NCBI RefSeq assembly: GCF_002551005.1
Contig: NZ_NVOY01000046.1
Coordinates: 1 to 37,537, forward strand
DNA: 37,537 nucleotides
Direction: 5' to 3'
DNA from: Bacillus pseudomycoides
Lineage (GTDB): Bacteria > Bacillota > Bacilli > Bacillales > Bacillaceae_G
Shown here: positions 1-8,663 of the stretch, piece by piece
Layout: the number at the start of each line of letters is the position of its first letter
How positions within the stretch are numbered: the first letter of the stretch is position 1
The notes under the pieces: model-generated
The model's database searches: none
The model's input: the letters and a program-made list of their open reading frames with translations, nothing else
What the model was told of the DNA's origin: nothing
Position numbers and translations under genes: made by a program

Positions 1-8
1 GTTGTCAT
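1..8 (-). CDS. 5' end of a gene running off the window
   Basis: On the minus strand an ATG at 8-6 is followed by ACA and the edge of the window. A strong Shine-Dalgarno GGGAGGTGA (21-13) stands just upstream, and a TATAAT (37-32) lies a normal distance before it. Only two codons and part of a third are visible, so the product cannot be read. The PlcR box at 162-177 sits upstream in the same leader. In the B. cereus group the protease gene nprB diverges from plcR, and a papR relic lies on the other side of this box, so an nprB-like gene is a guess from context only. Confidence 0.6.
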
Positions 9-161
9 TTTTTCACCTCCCTGTTAAAGCTATTATACCAAAACAAGAACATACGTTTCTATCGTTTTGCTTGAAAATAAAATATTTTTTCGATTCACCT
101 CATCACCTTCACATATGTTTAGAGGTGGGAGTCATCTCGAAATATATAATAGAGTTTAAAA

Positions 162-177
162 TATGCAATTTTGCATA
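162..177. promoter_or_regulatory. PlcR box, perfect consensus
   Basis: TATGCAATTTTGCATA matches the published PlcR box TATGNANNNNTNCATA at every fixed position and is flanked by further symmetry (AAATATGCAA / TTGCATATTT). PlcR with its PapR peptide activates virulence and secreted-protein genes in the B. cereus group. The site could serve the minus-strand gene starting at 8 or a former plcR-papR unit to the right. Confidence 0.85.
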
Positions 178-460
178 TTTATATACAAATTGGTTACATT
201 TCACTTTTCCAACATAAATAGACGGTATACTTGATTTGGGTTTGGTAAATTAGGGAATTGTGTGAGGTGAAAAACACGGAAAGGAAGAAGGCAACAGGAG
301 TAATGGTATTAGCTACAGCACCATGTAGGGGAAAAGTAGTAATGACAAGGTTACATGCAAGAAGATTCATTTTGTAAGTGAGTGTATATTCCTATCATGA
401 AAGTTATCAGTATGTATGAGTATATCTGATAGGGATCCTTATGCTTTTTTGAAAGAAAGG
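178..460. other. gene-poor stretch, possibly decayed plcR
   Basis: No convincing intact gene is present. A 36-codon frame (267-377, GTG start) has no good ribosome site. From 244 one plus-strand frame reads GKLGNCVR then a stop, weakly like the start of an Xre/PlcR-type helix-turn-helix (LGxxIRxxR). The space between the PlcR box and the papR relic is far too short for a complete plcR of about 285 codons. Calling this a plcR remnant is speculation. Confidence 0.25.
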
Positions 461-467
461 ATGGCTT

Positions 468-606
468 GCGAAAAATTTTTTGTGGGGGTTTTTATTAACA
501 TGAATAATGATTGCAGGTGTGTTTTTTGATAAATCATAATCAAGTAGTTGTTGTGAATGATAATGAAAAAGAACAGTTGATTTCGGATTTACCATTTGAG
601 TATTAA
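468..606 (+). pseudogene. papR: decayed papR-like pheromone gene
   Basis: PapR is a peptide of about 48 residues, exported, trimmed to a C-terminal heptapeptide and re-imported to activate PlcR. Here the last codons (583-606) read SDLPFEY then TAA, matching the PapR heptapeptide pattern (for example ADLPFEF), preceded by NDNEKEQLI where PapR has a similar acidic and polar stretch. In another frame, 468-534 reads AKNFLWGFLLT, stop, IMIAGVFFDKS, which resembles the PapR signal peptide. The start codon position is GCG, one stop interrupts the signal peptide, and a frame change is needed before the pheromone part. A GAAAGAAAGG Shine-Dalgarno-like stretch lies just upstream. It is therefore a broken gene rather than an active one. 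The match was made by memory of the family, not by alignment. Confidence 0.65.
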
Positions 607-722
607 TATAAAAAGTAACAATCATTAGTAAACGTGGTTTCTGTCATAAACTGCAAAGGAATGGTTTTCTTTTTATAAATTTTATCTAATTATAGATATA
701 TATTAATATAGTGGGTGTTTTT

Positions 723-1079
723 ATGAAAAAAGAAATGCATGCACCGGTTTGTTTACAGTGTAAAAAGAGGCTTCAAGATTGGAAGGGTAATGTAAGGATT
801 AAAAAAGAAGAGATGTTTGATACTAGGGTCATCCAAAGCTTGGAGATATGGTGTAAAGAGTGTACAACTGTCCTTGATGAAAAGGGACCCGGAAGAGAAT
901 ACCATAACCTGTGGGAACTTTCTTCGGTAAAAGAATCTTACTTTGACCAAATAATAAGTTTAATTAGTCGAATGCAGGAAAAAGAAGGACTATATAGATT
1001 TTCCGAAAAGGCTATTCTTGATTGCTTACATTTAGGAAGAATCTTATACGATAAGAAAATCAAGCTTGAAGAGTATTAA
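723..1079 (+). CDS. small zinc-ribbon-like protein, unknown function
   Basis: This 118-residue protein is not one I recognise. It has two CxxC knuckles, C10-x2-C13 and C44-x2-C47, spaced as in a zinc ribbon, followed by an alpha-helical, charged C-terminal half with no membrane segment or signal peptide. I chose ATG at 723 because a GTGGGTG Shine-Dalgarno-like sequence lies 5 nt upstream; a GTG at 711 would add four residues but overlap that sequence. It stands alone, with no gene in the same direction within 1.5 kb. It is probably cytosolic, and a nucleic-acid or metal-binding role is only suggested by the cysteines. Confidence 0.65.
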   Translation: MKKEMHAPVCLQCKKRLQDWKGNVRIKKEEMFDTRVIQSLEIWCKECTTVLDEKGPGREYHNLWELSSVKESYFDQIISLISRMQEKEGLYRFSEKAILDCLHLGRILYDKKIKLEEY

Positions 1080-1252
1080 AATAAGGGGAAGCGTGGGCAT
1101 CTTCCTGCCAAGTAGATAAAAATAAAAGAGTTTTATGTCCACGGCTTTTTGGGATAGTTGTTAGGCAGTATTTTACCCACGATATTTCTGTTTATCGTTC
1201 AATTTGATCATGAGAGAAAAGAGTTTAAGAAGGAACTGGCTTAATGATTTTG

Positions 1253-1290
1253 GAGAGAAGAATCTATCAATTGGTAGGTTCTCTTTTTTT
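1253..1290 (+). terminator. stem-loop with T-tract
   Basis: GAATCTATC and GGTAGGTTC pair (with G-U wobbles) around an AATT loop and are followed by TCTTTTTTT. It is likely the terminator of the 723-1079 transcript. It runs directly into the first copy of the 20-bp palindrome. Confidence 0.55.
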
Positions 1291-1308
1291 AATCAAACGT
1301 TTGTTTAA
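1289..1308. repeat. 20-bp palindrome, copy 1
   Basis: TTAATCAAACGTTTGTTTAA is a near-perfect palindrome and is identical to 6611-6630. Its shape resembles a TetR-family operator. Here it lies between the terminator of the zinc-ribbon gene and the AraC regulator, with no obvious promoter of its own, so it may be a duplicated copy made when the galactose cluster entered. Confidence 0.7.
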
Positions 1309-1431
1309 ATTATATCTCCCGTGAATGTTGATTTAAGTTGTTGTTTTGCAGAATCAAAATGGAAATTAGATTCTACAGACTCTATCCAGTAAATTGGAAG
1401 TGATATATCTTTATATTATATGAATCATTGT

Positions 1432-1475
1432 AAAAAAATAAAAAAGCGAAAAATGTTTATAATTCTTCGCTTTCT
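1432..1475 (-). terminator. terminator of the AraC-family regulator gene
   Basis: Read on the minus strand, AAAGCGAAGAAT pairs with ATTTTTCGCTTT (one mismatch) around a 7-nt loop, followed by TTTTATTTTTTT. It lies about 55 nt beyond the regulator's stop codon. Confidence 0.8.
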
Positions 1476-1529
1476 TGGATATAGACTAGTTTACTTTTTT
1501 ATTATATTACTAATAAACCATCATTTTTC

Positions 1530-2435
1530 CTAAGTGGCCCGTGAAATAATTTCTTGTTCATCAAGTAAGAACTTCAAGCTTGATAAAGAGATCATTTGAA
1601 AATTCTCTTTCGACATACGTTTTCGATAATGCGTAGGTGTTTCTCCAATCACTTTTTTAAATATGCGGCTAAAGACTACTAAACTACGAAAGCCCGCCTG
1701 ATAAGAAATGTTTTCTACCGATTCATTTGTCATTGAAAGTAAATACGTTGCGTGATTAATGCGCACTCTTAAAATCCAGTCCTTCATGCTCATCCCGAAA
1801 TGATTGTGAAAGACCCGCGAAAGATGGCTTCGATTGACCGCAAGATGATCTGCCACATCCCTTACTGTAATCTCCTCTAGATAGTGCTCCCCAATATATG
1901 TCATCGCTTCAATCGCGAGTCGTGAAAACCTTTGTTTTACTCCTGTTGAGAATTCGCCACCATCTGTAAGTAATAATCTTAAAAACCGATAGGTCAACTC
2001 ATTCAACTTTAATTCATCTTCTAATGTACTGTTGGAGCAATTCATACACTCCAAGATAATATCCGAATATTGTTGAATATTAGTTGAAGTAACAGAGTGG
2101 TTATCTTCTTTAAAACTTGAATAATGAATAATTTCGTCTGCTACCTTCCCACCAAATGACAGCCACGCATACAACCATGGTTCTTCTGCATCCGCGCGAT
2201 AAAAGGTCGACTCTCCTGGGCGAATGAGAAAAATATTTCCTTTCTGTAATGAATATTTTTCATTTTTTACATAGTACATTCCTTTTCCATCCAATACGAT
2301 ATGAATAATGTAGCTGTTACGTACAGCTGGTCCAAAAGCATGAAAAGGCAGTGTTTTTGAAAAACCACAAAAATCAAAATAAAGTTCGCTTGAGAAGTGA
2401 CGATGTTCTTTTTTCATAAAGATTGCTTGTTCCAT
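1530..2435 (-). CDS. AraC-family transcriptional regulator of the galactose cluster
   Basis: This 301-residue protein has an N-terminal cupin-type sugar-binding domain (about residues 15-150) and a C-terminal AraC DNA-binding domain with two helix-turn-helix motifs (about 195-285; recognisable parts are VRDVADHLAVNRSHLSRVF and the ending GETPTHYRKR). The length and layout fit MsmR/RafR-type activators of oligosaccharide and galactoside genes. The ATG at 2435 is preceded by GAGGGGAG. It diverges from galK-galT-galE across a 330-bp region holding two cre-like boxes, so local control of the gal genes is the likely role. The true inducer (galactose, an alpha-galactoside or a metabolite) is not visible from the sequence. 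Confidence 0.88.
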   Translation of the reverse strand: MEQAIFMKKEHRHFSSELYFDFCGFSKTLPFHAFGPAVRNSYIIHIVLDGKGMYYVKNEKYSLQKGNIFLIRPGESTFYRADAEEPWLYAWLSFGGKVADEIIHYSSFKEDNHSVTSTNIQQYSDIILECMNCSNSTLEDELKLNELTYRFLRLLLTDGGEFSTGVKQRFSRLAIEAMTYIGEHYLEEITVRDVADHLAVNRSHLSRVFHNHFGMSMKDWILRVRINHATYLLSMTNESVENISYQAGFRSLVVFSRIFKKVIGETPTHYRKRMSKENFQMISLSSLKFLLDEQEIISRAT

Positions 2436-2533
2436 GGGCTTCTCCCCTCTTCGTGATTACTATAACCTCCTCTGCCTTTTGAAGGAAGAAATGCAACAAA
2501 AGGTTAAATCAAGGTCACAAAATGATATAAAAC

Positions 2534-2547
2534 AGAAAGCGTTTTCT
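2534..2547. promoter_or_regulatory. cre-like site 1 upstream of galK
   Basis: AGAAAGCGTTTTCT matches 12 of 14 positions of the CcpA cre consensus (TGWAANCGNTNWCA type) and is itself nearly palindromic. It is the first of two such sites about 29 bp, near three helical turns, apart. CcpA repression of galactose genes is expected. The pair could instead be AraC-regulator operators. Confidence 0.5.
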
Positions 2548-2562
2548 TGCTAAACTGAATAT

Positions 2563-2576
2563 CGTAAACGCTTTCT
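2563..2576. promoter_or_regulatory. cre-like site 2 upstream of galK
   Basis: CGTAAACGCTTTCT resembles cre and shares the right-hand TTTCTTG with site 1, on the same face of the helix. It lies about 190 bp before the galK start. Confidence 0.5.
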
Positions 2577-2768
2577 TGTTATTGGAGCTAATTGGAGGAA
2601 AAAATCGCAAAAATATAAAACATGTATAGAAAAATTAGATACTGCTATCAGAAGTTATTAAAAATACAATGTTGTGTCTAGAAATAATGATGAACTGTTA
2701 GAAGTGAGCCAGTGAATACGGAGATAATTCCCTCATTTAGAATGAATGCAAAAGGGAGGTTTATACTT

Positions 2769-3938
2769 ATGGAAAAGAAACGTGAACTAGCTTTAAAATT
2801 TGCTGAGGTATTTGGCGATCAAGAAACAACTCAATATTTTTCTCCAGGACGTATCAACTTAATCGGAGAACATACAGACTACAATGGTGGCTATGTATTC
2901 CCCGCTTCTATTACTTATGGAACTTACGGGGTAGCTAGACGTCGTGAGGATGATAGAGTATTCGTTTACTCAACGAACTTTGAAGAACTTGGAGTGATTA
3001 GCTTCACGTTGAATGAACTAGATTACGATAAAAATGCGAATTGGGCAAATTATGTAAAAGGAGTTATCTTAACACTGAAAGAAGCAGGTCATAAAATAGA
3101 CTGTGGTTTTGAATTATTAGTTGAAGGAACGATTCCAAATGGAGCGGGACTTTCAAGTAGTGCTTCACTTGAATTACTTGTAGGCGTAGCATTAGAAGAC
3201 TTGTTCAACTTAGACGTAACGCGACTTGAATTAGTGAAAATGGGTAAAAAAGTTGAAAATGAATTCATTGGCGTAAACTCTGGTATCATGGATCAATTTG
3301 CCATTGGATTTGGTAAGAAAGACAAAGCGATTCTCCTTGATACCAATACGTTAAAGTATGAAATGGTTCCAGTGGTTTTGGACGACTATGCTATTGTCAT
3401 TATGAATACGAATAAACGTCGTGAACTAGCAGATTCAAAATATAATGAACGCCGTGCTGAATGTGAAGAAGCACTCGCACGTCTCCAAACGAAGTTAGAG
3501 ATTCATGCACTTGGAGAACTAAGCAAAACAGAATTTGATGCAAATCAAAATCTTATTGGAGATGAAATTCTAATTAAACGCGCGAAGCATGCAGTTTACG
3601 AAAATGAACGCACAAAAAAGGCTAAAGCAGCTCTTACTGCAGGTGATTTAGAAGAATTCGGAAAGCTATTGAATGCTTCTCATACATCTTTAAGAGATGA
3701 TTATGAAGTAACCGGGCTTGAATTAGATACATTGGTGGCCACTGCGCAAAAACAAGAGGGTGTGCTTGGAGCCCGTATGACTGGAGCAGGATTTGGGGGA
3801 TGCGCCATCGCATTAGTAAAAGAAAGTGAAACCCACACCTTTAAAAACAATGTTTATGATGAATATCTCAAAGTTGTGGGATATGCGCCTGTCTTTTATG
3901 TGGCCCATATTGGTAGTGGAACTACAGTGATTGGATGA
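2769..3938 (+). CDS. galK: galactokinase
   Basis: This is the first Leloir enzyme, phosphorylating alpha-D-galactose with ATP to galactose 1-phosphate in the cytosol. All GHMP-kinase motifs are present: the galactokinase signature [16 protein letters not shown] (residues 26-41), the phosphate loop [11 protein letters not shown] (123-133), and the C-terminal MTGAGFGG motif. At 389 residues the length is standard. I start at ATG 2769, behind AAAGGGAGG; an upstream in-frame start at 2712 would add 19 residues before the family's usual beginning and has no ribosome site. The stop lies 17 nt before the chosen galT start, as expected in an operon. Confidence 0.96.
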   Translation: MEKKRELALKFAEVFGDQETTQYFSPGRINLIGEHTDYNGGYVFPASITYGTYGVARRREDDRVFVYSTNFEELGVISFTLNELDYDKNANWANYVKGVILTLKEAGHKIDCGFELLVEGTIPNGAGLSSSASLELLVGVALEDLFNLDVTRLELVKMGKKVENEFIGVNSGIMDQFAIGFGKKDKAILLDTNTLKYEMVPVVLDDYAIVIMNTNKRRELADSKYNERRAECEEALARLQTKLEIHALGELSKTEFDANQNLIGDEILIKRAKHAVYENERTKKAKAALTAGDLEEFGKLLNASHTSLRDDYEVTGLELDTLVATAQKQEGVLGARMTGAGFGGCAIALVKESETHTFKNNVYDEYLKVVGYAPVFYVAHIGSGTTVIG

Positions 3939-3955
3939 TGAATGAGGTGGAAAAG

Positions 3956-5464
3956 ATGAACACATGGCAAGCAATTTATGATTTTACTACACTTGGAATT
4001 GAGAATGGAGCCATTGAGGAAAATGACCGAATTTATATGTACAATCAACTATTACGTTTGATTGGCGAATCGGAAATGGGAGAGATTACAAGCGTAGTTG
4101 AAACGGACCCACATGTGTTGTTAGATACGCTTATGGATAAAGCGACGGAAAATCTTGTTATCTCTAAAAACCAAGCCAATCGTGATATGTTCGAAGCGCT
4201 TTTAATGAGTGTGATTACACCACTTCCATCCAAGGTCAATGCGGATTTTCAGGAGGCATATCGCAAAAGTCCTGAACAAGCAACGGATTATTTCTTTGAA
4301 CTAAGTAAACGAAATGATTATATAAAGAGCCGTGCGATTGAAAAAAATATTCATTATGTAGCAGAATCAAAATATGGTGAACTTGAGATTACTATTAATT
4401 TGTCCAAACCAGAGAAAGATCCAAAAGAGATCTTAGCGGCTAGAAATGCACCAAGGGGCAATTATCCAAAATGTTTACTTTGTATTGAAAATGAAGGGTA
4501 TTTCGGTCGTTTGAACCATCCAGGTAGAAGCAATCACCGAATCATTAACATCGAGCTAGATGGAGAGGAATGGGGGTTTCAATATTCACCATATGCATAC
4601 TTTAATGAACACTCCATTGTATTATCTAAGAAGCATCGACCAATGAAAATTTCTGGTGAGGCATTCTCTCGTTTATTTAGTTTTGTAGAAATCATGCCAC
4701 ATTATTTCATTGGTTCAAATGCGGATTTACCTATTGTAGGAGGATCTATCTTAAGTCATGATCACTATCAAGCTGGACGCCATCACTTTCCAATGGCAAA
4801 GGCTAAAGTTCTTAAAACATTTGAACTACCTGACTACCCAAATATTTCTTGCGGTATTGTCAACTGGCCAATGAGTGTGATTCGCCTCTCTTCTTTAAAC
4901 AAAGAAGAACTAATTCATGCCAGCACCTACATCCATGAAAGTTGGAAGAACTATTCAGATGAATTCTTACAAATTTGTGCAGAGTCAAAAGATGGCACAA
5001 AACATCATACGATTACACCAATTGTGCGTCGCCGCGAAGAAAAGTATGAAATTGATCTTGTACTGCGTGATAATAATGTGAGTGAAGAATACCCTGATGG
5101 GATTTTTCATCCACATCCAGATGTACAGCATATTAAGAAAGAAAATATCGGGCTTATTGAAGTCATGGGCCTTGCGATTCTCCCTCCGCGTTTGATTGAG
5201 GAGCTTCATGAAGTTGAGATGTACTTGTTAGATAAGGAAGCCAATGTTCCTGAAATCCATCAAAAATGGGCAGATGAATTAAAAGCCCAGGGCGGCTATA
5301 CGGAAGAGACCATCCAAAGCTTTCTTCAAACTGCAGTTGCAAAAAAATTTGAATGCGTCTTAGAAGATGCTGGTGTCTATAAGATGAATAAAGATGGTAG
5401 AGCAGGGTTTGATCGCTTTATCAAAGAATTACAAAGCACAAATCGAGAGGTGATGACAAGATGA
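3956..5464 (+). CDS. galT: UDP-glucose--hexose-1-phosphate uridylyltransferase (class II)
   Basis: It transfers UMP from UDP-glucose to galactose 1-phosphate, giving UDP-galactose and glucose 1-phosphate. The 502-residue length and sequence are those of the long Firmicute-type GalT. The region [14 protein letters not shown], with its clustered histidines near residue 270, corresponds to the conserved active-site area. I chose the ATG at 3956 because GAGGTGG stands 5 nt ahead; ATGs at 3935 and 3938 are in frame but overlap the galK end and lack a ribosome site. The stop overlaps the galE start (ATGA). Confidence 0.94.
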   Translation: MNTWQAIYDFTTLGIENGAIEENDRIYMYNQLLRLIGESEMGEITSVVETDPHVLLDTLMDKATENLVISKNQANRDMFEALLMSVITPLPSKVNADFQEAYRKSPEQATDYFFELSKRNDYIKSRAIEKNIHYVAESKYGELEITINLSKPEKDPKEILAARNAPRGNYPKCLLCIENEGYFGRLNHPGRSNHRIINIELDGEEWGFQYSPYAYFNEHSIVLSKKHRPMKISGEAFSRLFSFVEIMPHYFIGSNADLPIVGGSILSHDHYQAGRHHFPMAKAKVLKTFELPDYPNISCGIVNWPMSVIRLSSLNKEELIHASTYIHESWKNYSDEFLQICAESKDGTKHHTITPIVRRREEKYEIDLVLRDNNVSEEYPDGIFHPHPDVQHIKKENIGLIEVMGLAILPPRLIEELHEVEMYLLDKEANVPEIHQKWADELKAQGGYTEETIQSFLQTAVAKKFECVLEDAGVYKMNKDGRAGFDRFIKELQSTNREVMTR

Positions 5465-6447
5465 CAGTTTTAGTTTTAGGTGGTGCAGGCTATATCGGTT
5501 CACATGCCGTCAATCAATTAATCACAAATGGCTATGATGTAGCGGTAATCGATAATCTATTGACCGGTCATATCGAGTCGTTGCATGAAAAAGCACGTTT
5601 TTACAAGGGGGATATACGTGATAAGAAATTCATGTGTGAAGTCTTCTCTAAAGAAAAGAATATTGAAGGTGTGATGCATTTTGCGGCATTTTCACTTGTT
5701 GGTGAATCAATGAAAGAGCCATTGAAATATTTCAATAACAACGTTTACGGCACGCAGATTACCTTAGAAGTCATGAGAGAATTCAGCGTGCAATACATTG
5801 TCTTTTCTTCAACTGCTGCAACGTACGGCATTCCAGAAGATATGCCAATTAAGGAAACAACTCCAACAAAGCCAATCAACCCATACGGTCAAAGTAAGTT
5901 GATGATGGAACAAATGATGAAATGGCAAAGTGAGGCAAGCGACATGAATTATGTGGCGCTTCGTTACTTTAATGTTGCAGGTGCAAAAGAAGATGGCTCA
6001 ATTGGAGAAGCCCATGATCATGAAACACATTTGATTCCGATTATTTTACAGGTAGCGCTTGGTCAGCGTGACGAGCTCATGATTTATGGGAATGATTATA
6101 ACACGCCGGATGGAACGAACATCCGTGACTATATCCAAGTAATAGATTTAATCGATGCACATATCAAAGCGCTAGAATATTTAAAAGCTGGCGGAAAATC
6201 GGACGTATTGAATCTCGGTTCAGCAGAAGGCTTTTCAAATAAAGAAATACTTAAAGCTGCTCGTGAGGTCACGGGACATCCAATTCCAGCAAAAATCGGT
6301 CCGCGTCGCCCAGGTGATCCAGATGTGTTAATTGCATCAAGTGTGAAAGCCAAGGAAGTTCTTGGTTGGGAACCAAAATATACTTCTATTAAGGATATTA
6401 TTGCTACAGCATGGAAATGGCATCAAAGTCATCCAGAAGGGTATTAA
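5461..6447 (+). CDS. galE: UDP-glucose 4-epimerase
   Basis: It interconverts UDP-galactose and UDP-glucose using tightly bound NAD, closing the Leloir cycle and also supplying UDP-galactose for cell-surface glycans. It is an extended short-chain dehydrogenase of 328 residues with the NAD-binding GGAGYIGSH (7-15) and the catalytic set S117, Y142 and K146 (SSTAATYG and PYGQSK). The start overlaps the galT stop by four bases, indicating translational coupling. It is the last gene of the galactose operon, followed by a strong hairpin. Confidence 0.96.
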   Translation: MTVLVLGGAGYIGSHAVNQLITNGYDVAVIDNLLTGHIESLHEKARFYKGDIRDKKFMCEVFSKEKNIEGVMHFAAFSLVGESMKEPLKYFNNNVYGTQITLEVMREFSVQYIVFSSTAATYGIPEDMPIKETTPTKPINPYGQSKLMMEQMMKWQSEASDMNYVALRYFNVAGAKEDGSIGEAHDHETHLIPIILQVALGQRDELMIYGNDYNTPDGTNIRDYIQVIDLIDAHIKALEYLKAGGKSDVLNLGSAEGFSNKEILKAAREVTGHPIPAKIGPRRPGDPDVLIASSVKAKEVLGWEPKYTSIKDIIATAWKWHQSHPEGY

Positions 6448-6463
6448 AACATTCGAAAAAGAA

Positions 6464-6499
6464 CTGCACTAGAGGTGAATTTTCTAGTGCAGATTATGT
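6464..6499 (+). terminator. hairpin after galE
   Basis: CTGCACTAGA (6464-6473) pairs perfectly with TCTAGTGCAG (6483-6492). The following tract is only moderately T-rich. A second weaker stem with a run of seven T lies near 6565-6590 and may complete termination. Confidence 0.7.
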
Positions 6500-6610
6500 T
6501 TTGTCCTGCATAGCAGTAACTTATATGTTGAAAAGTGAAAATGGATTTATTCATATGATTAGAAAAGGGCGTTGTTTCAGGTCCTTTTTTTGTTTTTTGA
6601 ATTTCTCGTG

Positions 6611-6630
6611 TTAATCAAACGTTTGTTTAA
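6611..6630. repeat. 20-bp palindrome, copy 2, candidate TetR-type operator
   Basis: TTAATCAAACGTTTGTTTAA is identical to 1289-1308. It lies 6 bp from a PlcR box and about 100 bp upstream of the yknXYZ promoter, a sensible place for an efflux-pump repressor operator. No TetR gene is in the window. Confidence 0.7.
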
Positions 6631-6636
6631 TAAAAA

Positions 6637-6652
6637 TATGCATATATGCATA
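6637..6652. promoter_or_regulatory. PlcR box, perfect consensus and palindromic
   Basis: TATGCATATATGCATA fits TATGNANNNNTNCATA at all fixed positions and is fully self-complementary. It is upstream of the yknXYZ export operon on the same side as its promoter, suggesting PlcR activation of this transporter. Confidence 0.85.
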
Positions 6653-6731
6653 TTCGTAACAAAATATGACATTGTTTGATACAATTTGTAGTATGTGTGC
6701 CAAAGTATGTCATATAAATGTCTTGTGTTTA

Positions 6732-6760
6732 TTGAGATATTTTGGAAAAGTTTGTATAAT
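6732..6760 (+). promoter_or_regulatory. sigma-A promoter of yknXYZ
   Basis: TTGAGA (6732-6737), a 17-bp spacer and TATAAT (6755-6760) lie 38 bp before the yknX start codon and about 80 bp downstream of the PlcR box. Confidence 0.7.
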
Positions 6761-6798
6761 TTAATTATAATGACAATTTGAACAAAAGGAGAGAGACA

Positions 6799-7986
6799 AT
6801 GTTACCAGATACCGTTCGTACTCCGAATAAAAAGAAAAAGTGGATTATCATTGGAGTTATTGCTCTTATTATTATCGTTGCTGCTGTAAATATTTTTATC
6901 ATGCAGAGTAAGAAAAAAGGAAGCACAGAAGATGTGAAGTTTACGGAAGTAACAGAACGTCAGCTCAATAATACAAAACTCGTTTCCGGTCAAGTGAAGC
7001 CAGGGAATATTGAGAGTTTCTATGCAGATGCGACTAAAGGAAAAGTGAAAGATATTGCTGTAAAAGAAGGACAAGAAGTGAACAAAGGGGACAAACTGTT
7101 CTCTTATGATAATGAAGAAATTAATTTACAAGTGAAGCAAGCAGAAATTGAACAAAAAGTGGCTTCTATGCGCTTTGATCAAGGGAAGAAAAAAATAGAT
7201 TCATTGAAAAAAGATATTAAGAAAGCGAAGGATAGCGGAGCGGCGAAAGAGATGATCGAGCCATTAGAATCGCAATTAAATGAATTAGAAATGCAACAAA
7301 AAACATCTGATCTTGAAAAAGAAAAAGGGAGTCTTCATATCGAAGAATTAAAGAAAAAACGAGATGAGCTTACGGTTTACAGTAATTTTGCCGGTGTTGT
7401 GCAAAAGCTTGATAAAGATGCGTCGCAAGGTTCTACGCCAGCAATGGGTGGTCAAGGGAAAGCATTTTTACAAATCGCTTCTAAAGATGCATTCCAAATT
7501 CAAGGTACATTAACGGAACTACAAAAATCACAAATCCAAAAAGATCAAACGATTACAGTAACGGCAAAAGCAGCGCCGAAGAAGAAATGGGCTGGAAAAA
7601 TTACAGAAGTAAGTGAGTATCCGACAAGTGCGGAAGCCAATACACAAGCTGCAGTAGGCGGAGAAGCAGGACAAAATATGTCTTACTATACATATAAAGC
7701 ATCACTAGATTCCCAAGATGGATTATCACCAGGGTATCATGTGTCTATTCAAGTAAACTTAGAGAACAAGAAAATGGTTGCTGTTCCTAGTAAAAGTATT
7801 GTAGCGGAAAAAGATGATTCATTTGTGTATGTAGAGGAGAAAGGCAAGCTTCGCAAGCAAATTGTGAAGAAAGGTTCAGGTGATGGAGATTGGACCGAAG
7901 TAGTTGAAGGCGTAACAGTAGGACAAAAGGTGGTTGAAAATCCTTCCGATAAAGTGTTTGACGGAATGGAAGTGAAGAAAAAATGA
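6799..7986 (+). CDS. yknX: membrane-fusion (MacA/HlyD-type) subunit of export transporter
   Basis: It is the periplasmic-adaptor-like partner of a MacB-type ABC exporter, anchored in the membrane and reaching outward. Of 395 residues, a lysine-rich N-terminus is followed by one hydrophobic anchor (about 14-35), then a lipoyl-like half-motif, a long coiled coil (about 110-195), the second lipoyl half and beta-barrel domains, as in the HlyD_D23 family. ATG 6799 has AAGGAGAGA ahead; a TTG at 6778 is in frame but lies upstream of that ribosome site. It overlaps yknY by four bases. With yknY, yknZ and a Yip1-type gene it matches B. subtilis yknWXYZ, which protects against the SdpC killing toxin; the substrate here is unknown. 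The symbol is by homology and context. Confidence 0.85.
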   Translation: MLPDTVRTPNKKKKWIIIGVIALIIIVAAVNIFIMQSKKKGSTEDVKFTEVTERQLNNTKLVSGQVKPGNIESFYADATKGKVKDIAVKEGQEVNKGDKLFSYDNEEINLQVKQAEIEQKVASMRFDQGKKKIDSLKKDIKKAKDSGAAKEMIEPLESQLNELEMQQKTSDLEKEKGSLHIEELKKKRDELTVYSNFAGVVQKLDKDASQGSTPAMGGQGKAFLQIASKDAFQIQGTLTELQKSQIQKDQTITVTAKAAPKKKWAGKITEVSEYPTSAEANTQAAVGGEAGQNMSYYTYKASLDSQDGLSPGYHVSIQVNLENKKMVAVPSKSIVAEKDDSFVYVEEKGKLRKQIVKKGSGDGDWTEVVEGVTVGQKVVENPSDKVFDGMEVKKK

Positions 7987-8663
7987 TTACCTTAAGCAAT
8001 ATTCATAAAACGTATTATCAAGGAAGTTTAGCTGTACCGATTTTACACGGTATTAGCTTAAAGATTGATAACGGTGAATTTGTTTCGATTATGGGACCGT
8101 CTGGATCGGGGAAATCAACGCTTATGAATATTATTGGTTGTCTTGATCGTCCAACAGAAGGTGAATATATGCTGAATGATGTGAATATTTTAACAGCAGA
8201 TGAGTCAAACTTGGCACTTATTCGAAATGAATACATCGGTTTTGTGTTCCAGCACTTTAATTTACTGCCTCGTCTTTCGGCAGTGGAGAATGTCGAGCTT
8301 CCGCTTATTTACGGTGGTATGAAGAAAGCGGAACGCCGCGAGCGAGCATTAGAGGCATTAGGGAAGGTTGGCTTAGCAGATCGCGTGCATCACTTGCCAA
8401 ATGAATTGTCAGGTGGACAAAAGCAGCGTGTGGCAATTGCACGTGCGATTGCCAATAATCCAACATTCATTATGGCCGATGAACCAACAGGTGCGCTTGA
8501 TACGAAATCGGGTGAGCAAGTTATGAATATTTTCACCCAGCTGAACAAAGAAGGTACAACAATTGTAATGGTTACGCATGAAGAGGAAGTAGCAGCGTAT
8601 TCATCTCGCCGCATTGTGCTCAGAGATGGAAAAATTACAGAAGATAGAAGGTGTGCTGTATGA
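7983..8663 (+). CDS. yknY: ABC transporter ATP-binding protein of MacB/LolD type
   Basis: It supplies ATP hydrolysis for the exporter on the cytosolic face. The 226-residue protein has Walker A GPSGSGKS (38-45), the Q-loop glutamine near 90, signature LSGGQ (142-146), Walker B ending in the catalytic DE (166-167) and the H-loop histidine in VMVTHE. It overlaps both neighbours by ATGA, so all three subunits are likely made in fixed ratio. The MacB/LolD subclass fits the linked adaptor and four-helix permease. Confidence 0.93.
   Translation: MITLSNIHKTYYQGSLAVPILHGISLKIDNGEFVSIMGPSGSGKSTLMNIIGCLDRPTEGEYMLNDVNILTADESNLALIRNEYIGFVFQHFNLLPRLSAVENVELPLIYGGMKKAERRERALEALGKVGLADRVHHLPNELSGGQKQRVAIARAIANNPTFIMADEPTGALDTKSGEQVMNIFTQLNKEGTTIVMVTHEEEVAAYSSRRIVLRDGKITEDRRCAV

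Noticed and set aside
407-625. 72-codon minus-strand frame opposite the papR relic
   Set aside because: No ribosome site and no family resemblance; the plus-strand pheromone signature explains the region better.
1305-1415. 36-codon open stretch on the minus strand ending in the palindrome
   Set aside because: It reads SLPIYWIESVESN and could be a gene fragment, but it has no start or ribosome site and this length is expected by chance.
6411-6614. 67-codon plus-strand frame after galE
   Set aside because: It starts inside galE and runs through the terminator hairpin without a ribosome site.
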